DNA from: Jeotgalibacillus marinus | Lineage (GTDB): Bacteria > Bacillota > Bacilli > Bacillales > Jeotgalibacillaceae | Length of the DNA: 64,000 nt | NCBI RefSeq assembly: GCF_040801915.1 | Contig: NZ_JBFMIA010000001.1 | Coordinates: forward strand, 186,001-250,000 | Direction of reading: 5' to 3' | Shown: positions 16,465-25,926 of the stretch, piece after piece | Layout: each line of letters opens with the position of its first letter | How positions within the stretch are numbered: position 1 is the first letter of the stretch | The notes under the pieces: generated by a model | Seen by the model: the letters and a program-made list of their open reading frames with translations, nothing else | Told to the model about the DNA's origin: nothing | The model's database searches: none | Program-made: the position numbers and the translations under genes

Positions 16465-17823
16465 TCAGTCTTTTGTAGCCATAACATCATAGGTCTCTAA
16501 AAACTTGGTGTTAAAATCTCCACCAACAAACGCCTCATGATCTAACAACCGTAAATGGAATGGGATGGTCGTATGCACACCTTCAATAACGAATTCGTCT
16601 AATGCCCGCTTCATTTTTGCAATCGCTTCTTCGCGTGTTGCTCCATGTGTGATAACTTTAGCGATCATTGAATCATAATATGGAGGTATCGTATAGCTAG
16701 GATATGCTGCTGAGTCAATTCGTACCCCTAAACCACCTGGCGGAAGATACATATCAATTTTACCTGCTGAAGGCATAAAATTCTTCTCAGGATTTTCAGC
16801 ATTGATTCTGCATTCAATTGACCAGCCATTAAACGTGACCTCTTCTTGCGTTAAGCTTAAAGGCTCGCCTGAAGCTACTCGAATTTGCTCCTTAATTAAA
16901 TCCACACCTGTAACCATTTCTGTTACCGGATGTTCCACTTGAATACGTGTATTCATCTCCATGAAATAAAATGATTTATTACGGTGATCGTAAATAAATT
17001 CGACTGTTCCAGCTCCGGTGTAATTTACAGCTTGAGCCGCTTTAACCGCTGCATCACCCATTTGAGAGCGGACACCCTTGTCAAGAGCAGGAGATGGCGT
17101 TTCCTCAAGTAACTTTTGAAGTCGTCGTTGGATCGTACAGTCTCGCTCACCTAAATGAATGACAGAACCGTGTTGGTCAGCCATTACTTGGATCTCCACA
17201 TGACGAAAATCTTCAATATATTTTTCTATGTACACACCCGGGTTACCAAAAGCGGTTGCTGCTTCTTGTTGAGTTATTTTCATACCTTTGACTAAATCTT
17301 GTTCTGTTTTGGCTACACGAATTCCTTTTCCGCCTCCACCAGCGGTTGCTTTAATAATCACAGGATAGCCCATATCATTTGCAAGAACAATTGCATCATT
17401 GACCGTTTCCACAATTCCTTTTGAACCAGGTACGACTGGAACGCCTGCTTCTCTCATTGTTTCTCGCGCAACATCTTTTGTACCCATTCTTGCGATGGAT
17501 TCTGGACTTGGTCCGATAAAAGTAATGTTGCATTCGAGACATAATTCTGCAAAATCAACATTCTCAGCTAAAAAGCCGTACCCCGGGTGAATTGCATCAG
17601 AGCCAGTTAGTTTTGCAGCGCTAATGACATTGGTGAAATTTAAATAGCTATCTTTAGATGCTTTCGGACCGATACAAATCGCTTCGTCAGCCATTTGTAC
17701 ATGAAGAGCTTCCTTGTCGGCTTCAGAATATACTGCGACTGTTTCAATGTCCATTTCACGACATGCGCGAATGATTCGAACAGCAATTTCTCCTCGATTG
17801 GCAATTAAAACTTTTTTAATCAT
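16465..17823 (-). CDS. accC: Acetyl-CoA carboxylase, biotin carboxylase subunit
   Basis: 452 residues. Carboxylates biotin on AccB using ATP and bicarbonate, the first step of fatty acid synthesis. Biotin carboxylase N-domain (MIKKVLIANRGEIAVRII), ATP-grasp with glycine loop ATAGGGGKGIRV, catalytic region MEMNTRIQVEHPVTEMVTG, and C-domain. AGGAGAG precedes the ATG; 16 bases after accB. Confidence 0.97.
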   Translation of the reverse strand: MIKKVLIANRGEIAVRIIRACREMDIETVAVYSEADKEALHVQMADEAICIGPKASKDSYLNFTNVISAAKLTGSDAIHPGYGFLAENVDFAELCLECNITFIGPSPESIARMGTKDVARETMREAGVPVVPGSKGIVETVNDAIVLANDMGYPVIIKATAGGGGKGIRVAKTEQDLVKGMKITQQEAATAFGNPGVYIEKYIEDFRHVEIQVMADQHGSVIHLGERDCTIQRRLQKLLEETPSPALDKGVRSQMGDAAVKAAQAVNYTGAGTVEFIYDHRNKSFYFMEMNTRIQVEHPVTEMVTGVDLIKEQIRVASGEPLSLTQEEVTFNGWSIECRINAENPEKNFMPSAGKIDMYLPPGGLGVRIDSAAYPSYTIPPYYDSMIAKVITHGATREEAIAKMKRALDEFVIEGVHTTIPFHLRLLDHEAFVGGDFNTKFLETYDVMATKD

Positions 17824-17839
17824 TCAGATTCTCTCCTTA

Positions 17840-18343
17840 CTATTCCTTTACAAGAAAAAGTGGCTGACCATATTCTACTAGCTGGCCATCTTTCACAAGA
17901 ATTTCCATAATCTCTCCGCTCACTTCTGCTTCGATCTCATTAAATAGCTTCATTGCTTCAACGATACATACAGTTGAATCTGCACTAATCTTTGATCCGA
18001 CTTTTACAAATGGTTCAGCATCTGGTGACGATGCGTGGTAAAACGTTCCTACCATTGGTGATTTCACTTCTGCCAAGTTTTCTCCGCGTTGCTCTTCAAC
18101 TTGTGGGGCAGCTACCTCTGTATGTTGTTGTGCGCCTGGTTGAATTTCTACCTGCGCTGTGTTTTTTTGTAGTGCAGGTGGACTTGTTTCTACTGGTGCT
18201 TGAACTAAAGTTGTTTGAGCTTGCGCTGTTAGAATCTGTTTTTTCATTTTAATTTTTTCACCTTCGTGCTCATAAGTGAACTCATCGATAGTTGATTGAT
18301 CAATTAGTTTAATAAGCTCGCGAATCTCTTGTACTTTTAACAT
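17840..18343 (-). CDS. accB: Biotin carboxyl carrier protein AccB
   Basis: 167 residues from ATG 18343 (AGGAG eight bases upstream; matches family start MLKVQEIRELIKLID). Pro/Ala/Gln-rich linker at about 45-90, then the biotinyl domain with the biotinylated lysine in VEAMKLFNEIEAE. First gene of accB-accC-yqhY. Confidence 0.96.
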   Translation of the reverse strand: MLKVQEIRELIKLIDQSTIDEFTYEHEGEKIKMKKQILTAQAQTTLVQAPVETSPPALQKNTAQVEIQPGAQQHTEVAAPQVEEQRGENLAEVKSPMVGTFYHASSPDAEPFVKVGSKISADSTVCIVEAMKLFNEIEAEVSGEIMEILVKDGQLVEYGQPLFLVKE

Positions 18344-18384
18344 AGTTGACACTCCTTGACCTTTAATTGTAATTAGTAGTAGCT

Positions 18385-18420
18385 CATAATATCATACGAT
18401 AAATTAATGTCTAAATTCAA
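18385..18420 (-). promoter_or_regulatory. Candidate promoter of accBC
   Basis: Minus strand TTGAAT (18420-18415), 18-base spacer, TATGAT (18396-18391). Start of transcription would be near 18385. Confidence 0.5.
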
Positions 18421-18548
18421 CTTGACAGTAAAAATAATTCAAAGATAGCCCGAAATCGTTTTCAAATTTCATTGTAACATAAATAGTAAAAACGGAAACG
18501 TCTATTCAACTCCGACTAAACATTAGGCACATTGAGCAAAGAACAATG

Positions 18549-18585
18549 AAAAAAGGACTAGCCCTGATGAGCTAGCCCCTCTTTG
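18549..18585 (-). terminator. Terminator after the spoIIIA operon
   Basis: Imperfect hairpin with GCTAG in both arms followed by T6 on the minus strand, directly after spoIIIAH. Confidence 0.65.
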
Positions 18586-18593
18586 TATTTTTT

Positions 18594-19142
18594 TTATTCT
18601 ACAGGCTCGAATTCAACAAAAACAAATTTAGACTCACCCATCTCTTTTCTACCTAGTTGGATCAGTTCGTTCGCAGTTTCTCGAGAGTGATCATCTGATT
18701 TAACTGTGATTGTCACTCGATCTCCATCCGTACGAACAAGCGCATCTTCATAGCCCATTGTGGTAATTATTGTTTCAACCATCGCTTCTTTTGATTGGAC
18801 CTTGGTCAGCTCTTCCATTGCAGTATACGCATCATTTTTTTCTGCTGACGTTAATTCACTCGAAGCTACCTGCGTTTCTAATTGTTCTTTTAAAGCGTTT
18901 CTCTCATCTTGAAGTTCCATGCGTAACGCTTCAAACAACTCATCATCTCCAACTGAATTGGCAGAGACCTCTATTTCATCTTCATCGAGTCCCACCCACT
19001 CTTCATCTCCAATTACCATGTCTGTATTCTCATCTAAAGACGGAGATGCTTGTTGACCTGGAGAGAGTACGTAATAAACAGATAGGACGACAACTAAACT
19101 CACCATTGTTAATAGCCAGACCGTTTGTTTTTTTAGCATCAT
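18594..19142 (-). CDS. spoIIIAH: Stage III sporulation protein AH
   Basis: Mother-cell membrane protein whose periplasmic domain binds SpoIIQ across the intermembrane space, forming the feeding channel. 182 residues: one N-terminal membrane helix (about 8-26), acidic linker, then a YscJ/FliF-like ring-building domain (about 85-180). GGAG precedes two consecutive ATGs. Last gene of the operon. Confidence 0.93.
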   Translation of the reverse strand: MMLKKQTVWLLTMVSLVVVLSVYYVLSPGQQASPSLDENTDMVIGDEEWVGLDEDEIEVSANSVGDDELFEALRMELQDERNALKEQLETQVASSELTSAEKNDAYTAMEELTKVQSKEAMVETIITTMGYEDALVRTDGDRVTITVKSDDHSRETANELIQLGRKEMGESKFVFVEFEPVE

Positions 19143-19145
19143 TTG

Positions 19146-19763
19146 TCACGACTCCTTCTGATTAAATGGGATGACTGACACGCGATGTGTGGAAATATCC
19201 AGGACCCGCGCGACAGATTCTGTAATCCATTTTTTTTCTTTTATGTTATCTGCTCCTTCTGCCACAATCATGACACCAAGAACAGTTGGTTTTTCAATGT
19301 AACTTAAAATGGGTTCACCGTTTTGAGATTGATTTCCAAGGACAAGCTGACTACTTGAAGATCGTCTTTCCATGGAAGATTGTTCATTTTCTCTTTGGTC
19401 TGTAGATTGGTCTTGTAGCAGGTCTTCATTTTTTTCGTATACCTTGCGTTCACTTGTGGCTAAGTTGATCATGACGTCCACCCTATTTGTTCCGAGTGCT
19501 TTTTGAAGAATGTCAGCTAACTGTTTTTCCATATCTTCCTCTATTTTACTAATCGTCGGATCTCTTGATTGTTCATTTTGTACAGCCGATTCTGCAGGAT
19601 TTGAAGGCAAATCACTTTCCGGTGGCTTTCTCCCTTGCATAACCATCATCAGTGCTCCTGCGATAACCAAAATCAAAATAAATTGCACTTTTCGATTTGG
19701 TGTTGGATCCCTAGAGGACGCAACCCATTCTTTCAGCTTGTCCCACCCTTTTTTTTCTCCCAC
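19146..19763 (-). CDS. spoIIIAG: Stage III sporulation protein AG
   Basis: 205 residues from GTG 19763, which has GAGGAG seven to eight bases upstream; the frame is open five codons further but would overlap spoIIIAF. Single membrane helix (about 26-42) and a C-terminal ring-building domain; SpoIIIAG forms large rings in the channel complex. Confidence 0.9.
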   Translation of the reverse strand: MGEKKGWDKLKEWVASSRDPTPNRKVQFILILVIAGALMMVMQGRKPPESDLPSNPAESAVQNEQSRDPTISKIEEDMEKQLADILQKALGTNRVDVMINLATSERKVYEKNEDLLQDQSTDQRENEQSSMERRSSSSQLVLGNQSQNGEPILSYIEKPTVLGVMIVAEGADNIKEKKWITESVARVLDISTHRVSVIPFNQKES

Positions 19764-19767
19764 ACCG

Positions 19768-20301
19768 TCACTCCTCAATTCCTATAATTTTAATGGTAGA
19801 AGCAGGTATTTCCCACTCTTCCGCAAGTACGTTCAGCACATTTTTCTCCATTTCATACGACATAGAATTCAACCCTTTTAGCTCCACTTCAACTTCACCA
19901 CTAAATTGCTCCATTGATGAGTCTTGAGGCCAAACGACAACATCGGTCAGTTCCAACTGAAATTGTTCTGACATCACTGGACCAGCTTGTCTTGCTAATT
20001 GTTCTCCAACCTCATTCCATATGTATGATTGATGTCTGTTATTCATGTCTGCGATAATCAATTCACCTTGTTGTTGTTCAAGTGCAATATTTTGTTCGAT
20101 TAGCGAAAATGGTTCAAAGTCAACTTGATCACCCTTCTGAAGAAGTGAAAACAAAGGTTCAATGAGTAAGAGCAGCAACAACACACCTAACACTAACCGT
20201 ATAAATGGTCGCCAGCTTGTGGAAGGCACCAATAGATCAGAGAGCGCCATCAGCACAACTAAAACGAGTAAATTTGTTACCCATTGATATACTTCACCCA
20301 T
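19768..20301 (-). CDS. spoIIIAF: Stage III sporulation protein AF
   Basis: 177 residues with two N-terminal membrane helices (about 8-26 and 35-52) and a soluble C-terminal domain, the SpoIIIAF layout. AAGGAG precedes the ATG. Part of the mother-cell channel operon. Confidence 0.9.
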   Translation of the reverse strand: MGEVYQWVTNLLVLVVLMALSDLLVPSTSWRPFIRLVLGVLLLLLLIEPLFSLLQKGDQVDFEPFSLIEQNIALEQQQGELIIADMNNRHQSYIWNEVGEQLARQAGPVMSEQFQLELTDVVVWPQDSSMEQFSGEVEVELKGLNSMSYEMEKNVLNVLAEEWEIPASTIKIIGIEE

Positions 20302-20314
20302 GGCGCTCCACTCC

Positions 20315-21445
20315 TTACCTGATCATCATCGGAATATTACTTACAAATAACAACACAACAATTCCTAACAAAAACATAATAGACACCAACACAAGCGCTG
20401 CACATAAATGAAAAAGTCCTTTGCTCACTGCATCAACTGCTTGAACCATCCCAGGATGACCTAGGGGTTCCATTACAACCGCACACACACGATACATAAA
20501 CGCGATCACTAAAATTTTCAGTGCTGGAAATAACACGATAACTCCAAGTACAAGCGCTCCAGCGAGACCGACTGCATTTTTTGCTAAGACAGAAGAGGCA
20601 AGAAATAGATCTGTTGTATCCGCAACAACCTTTCCAATAAAAGGGATAAATGATCCCGCGATCGTTTTGACTGTTTTAGCAGCCACTCCATCTGCAACAG
20701 CAGTCGTGACACCTTGGATGGAAAAGATCGAGATATAAATCATTACAATAACCCCGAGAATCCAAACCCCTAATTGTCGGCAGAGTTCAGCCATTTTAGA
20801 CGTTCGAAAAGAAGTTGAAATCGTATCAACGATATCCAATAAAATGGATAGTACAAACAAAGGGACAAGAAAATGCTGCATTAAAAAATGACTCAGCTGC
20901 ACGATGAATAGTAACAATGGATGTGATACCGCCACTGTTGTAATACTTCCAGAAAGTGTGAGCATCGCTAAATAAAGCGGCAGGAGTGCATACATAAAAT
21001 CAGCCATTAACGTAACCGTACTCATAACATAGGTGACGCTTGCCGCAACACTTTCAACAACAATGATTAATAAAAGACCTGTCATTGCGACTGAGCTAAC
21101 ATTTGCTACACCACTTGTTGAAAATGACTCCTGAAGTGTTTGTAAAACTGACCCAAGGACAAGTAATAATAGCAGCCAAAAGAGAATATGTGCATTCTCT
21201 GCTACTTCATGAAAAACAAATCGAAGGATTCCAGATAACCACCCAGTTAGAGAACCTTGTGGATTAGTGAGTAGTTGCAGTAAATCCTGTTTATTCAAAT
21301 AAGGTAAATATTCTCCATATACACCTGTAAGTTGATCCCAAAACCCAAGCCATGCTTCATGGCTGCTGTCTTCGAGCTGATCGTTTAATTGTGCGTCGAC
21401 TAGATTTAGTTCTTCAGTTTCATTTAGAGGCGGTTGATAGCTCAA
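20315..21445 (-). CDS. spoIIIAE: Stage III sporulation protein AE
   Basis: Polytopic membrane component of the channel. About 376 residues when started at TTG 21445, the only start with a well-spaced ribosome site (GAGAGGGTG). From about residue 75 onward it carries the multiple hydrophobic spans of the family. Odd: B. subtilis SpoIIIAE (399 residues) begins with a signal-like hydrophobic segment; here no start gives one, and the frame running back to 21526 adds only non-hydrophobic, cysteine-rich residues overlapping spoIIIAD. Confidence 0.85.
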   Translation of the reverse strand: MSYQPPLNETEELNLVDAQLNDQLEDSSHEAWLGFWDQLTGVYGEYLPYLNKQDLLQLLTNPQGSLTGWLSGILRFVFHEVAENAHILFWLLLLLVLGSVLQTLQESFSTSGVANVSSVAMTGLLLIIVVESVAASVTYVMSTVTLMADFMYALLPLYLAMLTLSGSITTVAVSHPLLLFIVQLSHFLMQHFLVPLFVLSILLDIVDTISTSFRTSKMAELCRQLGVWILGVIVMIYISIFSIQGVTTAVADGVAAKTVKTIAGSFIPFIGKVVADTTDLFLASSVLAKNAVGLAGALVLGVIVLFPALKILVIAFMYRVCAVVMEPLGHPGMVQAVDAVSKGLFHLCAALVLVSIMFLLGIVVLLFVSNIPMMIR

Positions 21446-21461
21446 AGTTTTGTTCACCCTC

Positions 21462-21860
21462 TCAAAGTGTACCTGGCAACAATGTAAGCATCCGTTGCAG
21501 CAACTCGTAAAAGATCGGTAATGCAATGATCAGAATAAAAATCTTGCCTGTCCATTCAACGATCGTTGACAGTAAATGTTGATCAACACCTTTTAATAAA
21601 TGAGAACTAGTTTCTGAAATAAAAGCGATTCCCAGCACTTTTACGAGCGTACCAATATATAGATCCATGCTAGGTAAATAATCTGAAAACCGTTGAACCA
21701 TTCCAATCACTAGCTGAATCGAGAAAAAAAGTTGAGTGATTAGCACGGCAGCTGCACAAACAGTTAGTAACAGGGATATGGTAGGAGATTTTTCTTTTAG
21801 CATCAAAGACATAAAACCAGCTAAAAAACAAATCCCAATTGTTTGAAGTAAGTCTTCCAT
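21462..21860 (-). CDS. spoIIIAD: Stage III sporulation protein AD
   Basis: 132 residues with about four membrane helices; family of SpoIIIAC/AD. GAGGCG lies before the ATG. Sits between AC and AE as in all spoIIIA operons. Confidence 0.92.
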   Translation of the reverse strand: MEDLLQTIGICFLAGFMSLMLKEKSPTISLLLTVCAAAVLITQLFFSIQLVIGMVQRFSDYLPSMDLYIGTLVKVLGIAFISETSSHLLKGVDQHLLSTIVEWTGKIFILIIALPIFYELLQRMLTLLPGTL

Positions 21861-21869
21861 ATTTCGCCT

Positions 21870-22076
21870 CTATTGGTAAAACATAAATACAGATCGTATT
21901 GTTGTAAAAAAAGTATCTAATGCTTGCAGTACCATAAAGAGTACATATAAAAAACCGAAAAATGCTAGCCACTGGGCAAAATCTCTTTTTCCAACTTGTT
22001 CAAGCACCGTATATAAAAGAGCGACGACAAGCCCTACTCCAGCAATTTTAAATAATGTATCCACATCCATTGCCAC
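21870..22076 (-). CDS. spoIIIAC: Stage III sporulation protein AC
   Basis: 68 residues, two membrane helices. Start GTG 22076 is chosen because AGGAG is eight bases upstream; the ATG two codons later would be too far from it. Confidence 0.92.
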   Translation of the reverse strand: MAMDVDTLFKIAGVGLVVALLYTVLEQVGKRDFAQWLAFFGFLYVLFMVLQALDTFFTTIRSVFMFYQ

Positions 22077-22093
22077 GTAAATCGCTCCTATCT

Positions 22094-22609
22094 TTAGCTA
22101 AGCAATAGCACTAATAATACCCCTCCCATTACCCCTAGTGTTTTATAGAGCTTTCCAAATTGAATCGCTCGGTTTCGGGCTTCATGGTGACGATTTCGCA
22201 ATACATCAATGACAAAGCTTAATTCCTTATCGATCGATTGACGATCAAATTGTTGAATCGCTTCACCTATTCGCTCAATCCATTCAAGGTCTTCTTGATT
22301 CAAAAGGGAATATTCTCCATATTCTTTTACTGCTTCGATCCAAGCGTCTCTTAAGAGAAATTGAGAGACGACAAGGTGGTGATTGAATTTTTCATATAAA
22401 AGCTCGACATCGCCTTTTCTCAACTGTTGGTCTTTTACGATGTCAAGGATTGGGGTTTGTCGTTTGACGATTTCATTTTGCATCCAAGAAAAGGCATTAG
22501 CTAAATTAATCAGCACACGTTGGTGTTTTTGTAACATGTACGCCCGTCTAAATCCTTCAAGCCCCGACCCAACAACGATAAAAATTGCACCTAATAGTTG
22601 AATTGTCAT
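22094..22609 (-). CDS. spoIIIAB: Stage III sporulation protein AB
   Basis: 171 residues with hydrophobic ends and a helical central domain resembling GspF/PilC-type platform proteins. Overlaps the spoIIIAA stop by four bases, so the two are translationally coupled; AB is thought to work with the AA ATPase. Confidence 0.92.
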   Translation of the reverse strand: MTIQLLGAIFIVVGSGLEGFRRAYMLQKHQRVLINLANAFSWMQNEIVKRQTPILDIVKDQQLRKGDVELLYEKFNHHLVVSQFLLRDAWIEAVKEYGEYSLLNQEDLEWIERIGEAIQQFDRQSIDKELSFVIDVLRNRHHEARNRAIQFGKLYKTLGVMGGVLLVLLLS

Positions 22610-23517
22610 CTTTCCCTATCCACAGTTATGACTTTTTCTGTTCCTCGAAAAAGTGAGGAACCACGACTGCTGCATTCAATAAAATGAATCACCTCTGACT
22701 GAAGAAGCTTGTCCATTAACGGTCTTTTTCGTAATTCTTCCATCGAAGAAGCATGTGCTGTCATAATAATCGTTACGCCTGTGTAAATAGCATCTACTAC
22801 TGCTTCTATATCCCGTGTGTGTCCAATTTCATCAACAATTATCACTTCTGGACTCATTGAACGAATCATCATCGTCATTCCTTCAATTTTCGGGCAACGA
22901 TCTAATACATCAATTTTTGTCCCGAAGGTAAGTTGAGGAATTCCAACATGACAAGCTGCTATTTCAGAACGCTCGTCCACAATGGAGACCTTTTGTGCTT
23001 TTATTCCTTGGTGAGTTTGTTCACTCGAGATAAACCTTGCCATATCTCTGAGTAATGTCGTTTTTCCACTTTTCGGAGGCCCGACGAGTAAGCAATGTTT
23101 CCATCTTTGTTGTCTTGGGTCCCACAATTCCTTCATAAATTGATCAGCACAACCAACTCGTTCAGCTGCTTTTCGAATCGCAAATGATGAGATCGATTGA
23201 ATAGCTTGTACACTTCCGTTTTCTAACGTGACCTTGCCCGCAATACCAACTCGATGTCCTCCTTCAATCGTGATGTACCCTTTTTTTAATTCTTCTTCAA
23301 GTGAATAAAAGGAGTGTTGTGATATTTTTTCTGCGATGTACTGTCGATCTGATGAAGAAGGAATATAGGTCAACGCAATCGTGTTTTGTTCCATGACAAG
23401 TTCTACTGGTCGTCCAATTCGAATACGCAATTCTTCTACTCCATCGAGTGCCATCGTAACAACTGAGCCTATCTCTTGCTGAAGTGACTGAGGTAATAGC
23501 GAAAGTATTGGATGCAT
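22606..23517 (-). CDS. spoIIIAA: Stage III sporulation ATPase SpoIIIAA
   Basis: 303 residues, type II/IV secretion-like ATPase. Walker A GPPKSGKTTLL, Walker B VIIVDEIGHTRDIEAV, and R-rich MIRSMSPEV. GAGGTGA precedes ATG 23517. First gene of the operon, known in B. subtilis to be sigma-E controlled; I could not place a convincing sigma-E promoter here. Confidence 0.95.
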   Translation of the reverse strand: MHPILSLLPQSLQQEIGSVVTMALDGVEELRIRIGRPVELVMEQNTIALTYIPSSSDRQYIAEKISQHSFYSLEEELKKGYITIEGGHRVGIAGKVTLENGSVQAIQSISSFAIRKAAERVGCADQFMKELWDPRQQRWKHCLLVGPPKSGKTTLLRDMARFISSEQTHQGIKAQKVSIVDERSEIAACHVGIPQLTFGTKIDVLDRCPKIEGMTMMIRSMSPEVIIVDEIGHTRDIEAVVDAIYTGVTIIMTAHASSMEELRKRPLMDKLLQSEVIHFIECSSRGSSLFRGTEKVITVDRER

Positions 23518-23590
23518 GGTTTGAATATCACCTCAACGATTCATCATTGTGTTCTATCCTATTGTGTAAGAGTACTTTTTATGACAGAAC

Positions 23591-23695
23591 AAAAGCGCGA
23601 GTTACTTAATTTAGCCAAGTCGAGCATAAGTCAGTGTGGCTAGACCATAGATAGGCTAGTCCTGGATGAATAACTTCACCATGTGTAGTTGCACG
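23591..23695 (+). repeat. Dispersed intergenic repeat, copy B
   Basis: AAAAGCG at 23591, GAGCATAAG at 23622-23630 and GCTAGACCATAGA..GGCT at 23639-23655 match blocks of copy A in the same order. Lies between efp and spoIIIAA. Confidence 0.5.
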
Positions 23696-23723
23696 CACTT
23701 AATTTAAAATACATTTTCTAAAC

Positions 23724-23766
23724 AAAAAAACCGGCGCAAGGGATAAGACCCTTGCACCGGTTTTAG
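23724..23766 (-). terminator. Terminator after efp
   Basis: GC-rich stem of about 15 bp with one mismatch (ACCGG...CCGGT arms), T-run on the minus-strand exit side, immediately after the efp stop. Confidence 0.8.
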
Positions 23767-23771
23767 GTGTT

Positions 23772-24329
23772 TTATGCTCTTGAAACGTAACTTGAATCTG
23801 TTGTATTGATGATTAAAGCGTCGCCTTCGTTGATGAAAAACGGGACGTTGACAGATAACCCAGTTTCAACAACAGCAGTTTTTGTTCCACCACTAGAAGT
23901 ATCCCCTTTAATGCCAGGCTCCGTTTCAGTTACTTTCAATTCAACTGTATTCGGTAATTCTAAACCAAGTACTTCTGTTTGGTACATCATAATTTGAACA
24001 TCCATATTTTCTTTAAGGAATTTCAATTCGTATTCTATTTGACTTGCTGGAAGCTCAATTTGTTCGTATGAATCATTATCCATGAACACATGCATGTCAC
24101 CATTTGCATACAAATACTGCATACGAGCGTTGTCGATTTGAGCTTTCGCCACTTTTTCGCCTGCACGGAACGTTTTTTCTTGGATCGCACCCGTACGAAG
24201 GTTGCGTAGCTTCGAGCGTACAAATGCCGCTCCTTTTCCTGGCTTAACATGTTGGAAATCCATTACACGCCAAATGCCACCATCTACTTCAACTGTTAAA
24301 CCCGTACGAAAATCATTTACTGAAATCAT
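23772..24329 (-). CDS. efp: Translation elongation factor P
   Basis: 185 residues. Relieves ribosome stalling at polyproline stretches. N-terminal KOW-like domain with the loop KPGKGAAF bearing the modified lysine, followed by two OB domains. AGGAGG precedes the ATG. Follows the peptidase gene, the usual pairing in Bacillus. Confidence 0.97.
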   Translation of the reverse strand: MISVNDFRTGLTVEVDGGIWRVMDFQHVKPGKGAAFVRSKLRNLRTGAIQEKTFRAGEKVAKAQIDNARMQYLYANGDMHVFMDNDSYEQIELPASQIEYELKFLKENMDVQIMMYQTEVLGLELPNTVELKVTETEPGIKGDTSSGGTKTAVVETGLSVNVPFFINEGDALIINTTDSSYVSRA

Positions 24330-24353
24330 TGTATATCCTCCTATTAATGAAAA

Positions 24354-25415
24354 TCATAATATAAGTAGTTCTTTTGTAGAATGAGTGAAGGTTTCGTTAC
24401 CGTTCTTTGTTAGTAACGTGTCGTCTTCAATGCGAACACCACCGATACCAGCAATATAAATTCCTGGTTCAACTGTTATGGCCATGTTTTCTTCTAGTCG
24501 CACATCTGAACGCACAGACAACCCAGGACCTTCATGAACTTCTAAGCCTATTCCATGACCTAGTGAATGGCCAAAGAAATCGCCATAACCTTTGGAAGTG
24601 ATGTAATCACGAGCAATCGCATCGGCTTCTTTCCCTGTTAAGCCTGGTTTAATGTTCTCCATAGCTAACAGCTGCGAATCAAGCACAACTTGATACATCT
24701 CTTTTAATTTTTCACTTGGTTGACCCACTGCGACTGTACGTGTGATATCAGATACATAACCATTATGAAGAGCGCCATAATCTAGTGTAACAAGATCACC
24801 CGTTTCGATTATTTTGTCACTCGCCACACCGTGCGGTAATGCGGAACGAAGTCCTGAAGCAACAATTATGTCAAATGACGAAGATGAAGCACCAGCTGTC
24901 CGCATGAAAAACTCAAGTTCATTAGAAACTTCTAACTCTGTCTTCCCTGGTTGAATAAATTCAATAATGTGTTTAAATGCTGCATCAGCAATATCTGCCG
25001 CTTCCTTTAATATCTTAATCTCTGAATCTGACTTAATCAAGCGCAACTTTTCAATTAGACCAGTGACAGGAACCAATTCAGCTTTCATGCTTTTTTCATA
25101 TTGCTTATACGTACCAAATACGACATGATCATTTTCGAAACCAAGGCGCTTAATACCTAAGCGTTCAACTTGTGCAGCCACTTCATTATGAATCGGCCCT
25201 TGGTGCTGAACAACTTTAAAGTCAGGTGCTTGCGCAGCCGCTTGCTCTGCATAACGAAAATCAGTGATAAATAGCGCTTCGTCTTGAGAAATAACGACCA
25301 CACCAGCTGTCCCGGTAAAGTTAGTTAGGTATCTACGGTTATAGGTACTTGTAATGATCATTCCATCTACATTATGCTTTGTAAATTGCTCTCGTAATTG
25401 ATTAATTTTCCCCAT
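24354..25415 (-). CDS. yqhT: Xaa-Pro-type aminopeptidase YqhT (M24)
   Basis: 353 residues from ATG 25415 (GGGGGAG seven bases upstream). Creatinase-like N-domain (1-125) and pitta-bread catalytic domain with metal ligands in LVTLDYGALHNGYVSDITRT, GHGIGLEVHEGP, VEPGIYI and VRIEDD. Cleaves N-terminal residues before proline; the pairing with EF-P is conserved. Confidence 0.93.
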   Translation of the reverse strand: MGKINQLREQFTKHNVDGMIITSTYNRRYLTNFTGTAGVVVISQDEALFITDFRYAEQAAAQAPDFKVVQHQGPIHNEVAAQVERLGIKRLGFENDHVVFGTYKQYEKSMKAELVPVTGLIEKLRLIKSDSEIKILKEAADIADAAFKHIIEFIQPGKTELEVSNELEFFMRTAGASSSSFDIIVASGLRSALPHGVASDKIIETGDLVTLDYGALHNGYVSDITRTVAVGQPSEKLKEMYQVVLDSQLLAMENIKPGLTGKEADAIARDYITSKGYGDFFGHSLGHGIGLEVHEGPGLSVRSDVRLEENMAITVEPGIYIAGIGGVRIEDDTLLTKNGNETFTHSTKELLIL

Positions 25416-25416
25416 G

Positions 25417-25863
25417 TCAATTCTCCCCCTTAAGATGTTCAATCATTGCTTGAAACGCAAGTTCATAACCAAAAACACCAAACCCAACAATTTGACCAAT
25501 TGTGACCGACGAAATGACGGAGTGGTGACGAAACGCTTCTCTAGCGTGAACATTTGATATATGTAGTTCAATGACAGGTATATCAACTGACAAGATGGCA
25601 TCTCGCAATGCATAGCTTGTATGCGTGTAAGCTGCAGGATTAAATATGATACCGTCCCACTGTTGTTGTGCTGCTTGGTGAATTGCGTCGATTAGTTCAC
25701 CTTCATGATTTGACTGTTTCGCAACCAGTTCAATACCTTCTGCGTCTGCAAGCATAGAAATACGTTGTTCCACTTGCTCAAGTGTCACTTTCCCGTACAC
25801 ACCTGGTTCACGAAGTCCTAAACGATTTAGGTTCGGTCCATTCAATAGTAAGAAGGTGGTCAT
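25417..25863 (-). CDS. aroQ: 3-dehydroquinate dehydratase, type II
   Basis: 148 residues from ATG 25863 (AAAGG nine bases upstream). Shikimate pathway step 3. FLLLNGPNLNRLG with the active-site region, catalytic tyrosine in REPGVYG, NPAAYTHTS, and ELHISN. The stop is one base from the yqhT start, so they are coupled. Confidence 0.95.
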   Translation of the reverse strand: MTTFLLLNGPNLNRLGLREPGVYGKVTLEQVEQRISMLADAEGIELVAKQSNHEGELIDAIHQAAQQQWDGIIFNPAAYTHTSYALRDAILSVDIPVIELHISNVHAREAFRHHSVISSVTIGQIVGFGVFGYELAFQAMIEHLKGEN

Positions 25864-25926
25864 CTGCGTCATCCTTTACCAATTAGTTATCCTAATCAGT
25901 TTATCATACTAGAACAAATTCTCCCA

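Noticed and set aside
21670..21972. 100-codon minus-strand frame in spoIIIAC-AD
   Set aside because: Alternate frame of two well-supported genes that have their own ribosome sites.
23518..23600. Sigma-E promoter of spoIIIAA
   Set aside because: GTCATAA and ATA-containing -10-like pieces are present but their spacing does not fit the sigma-E consensus.
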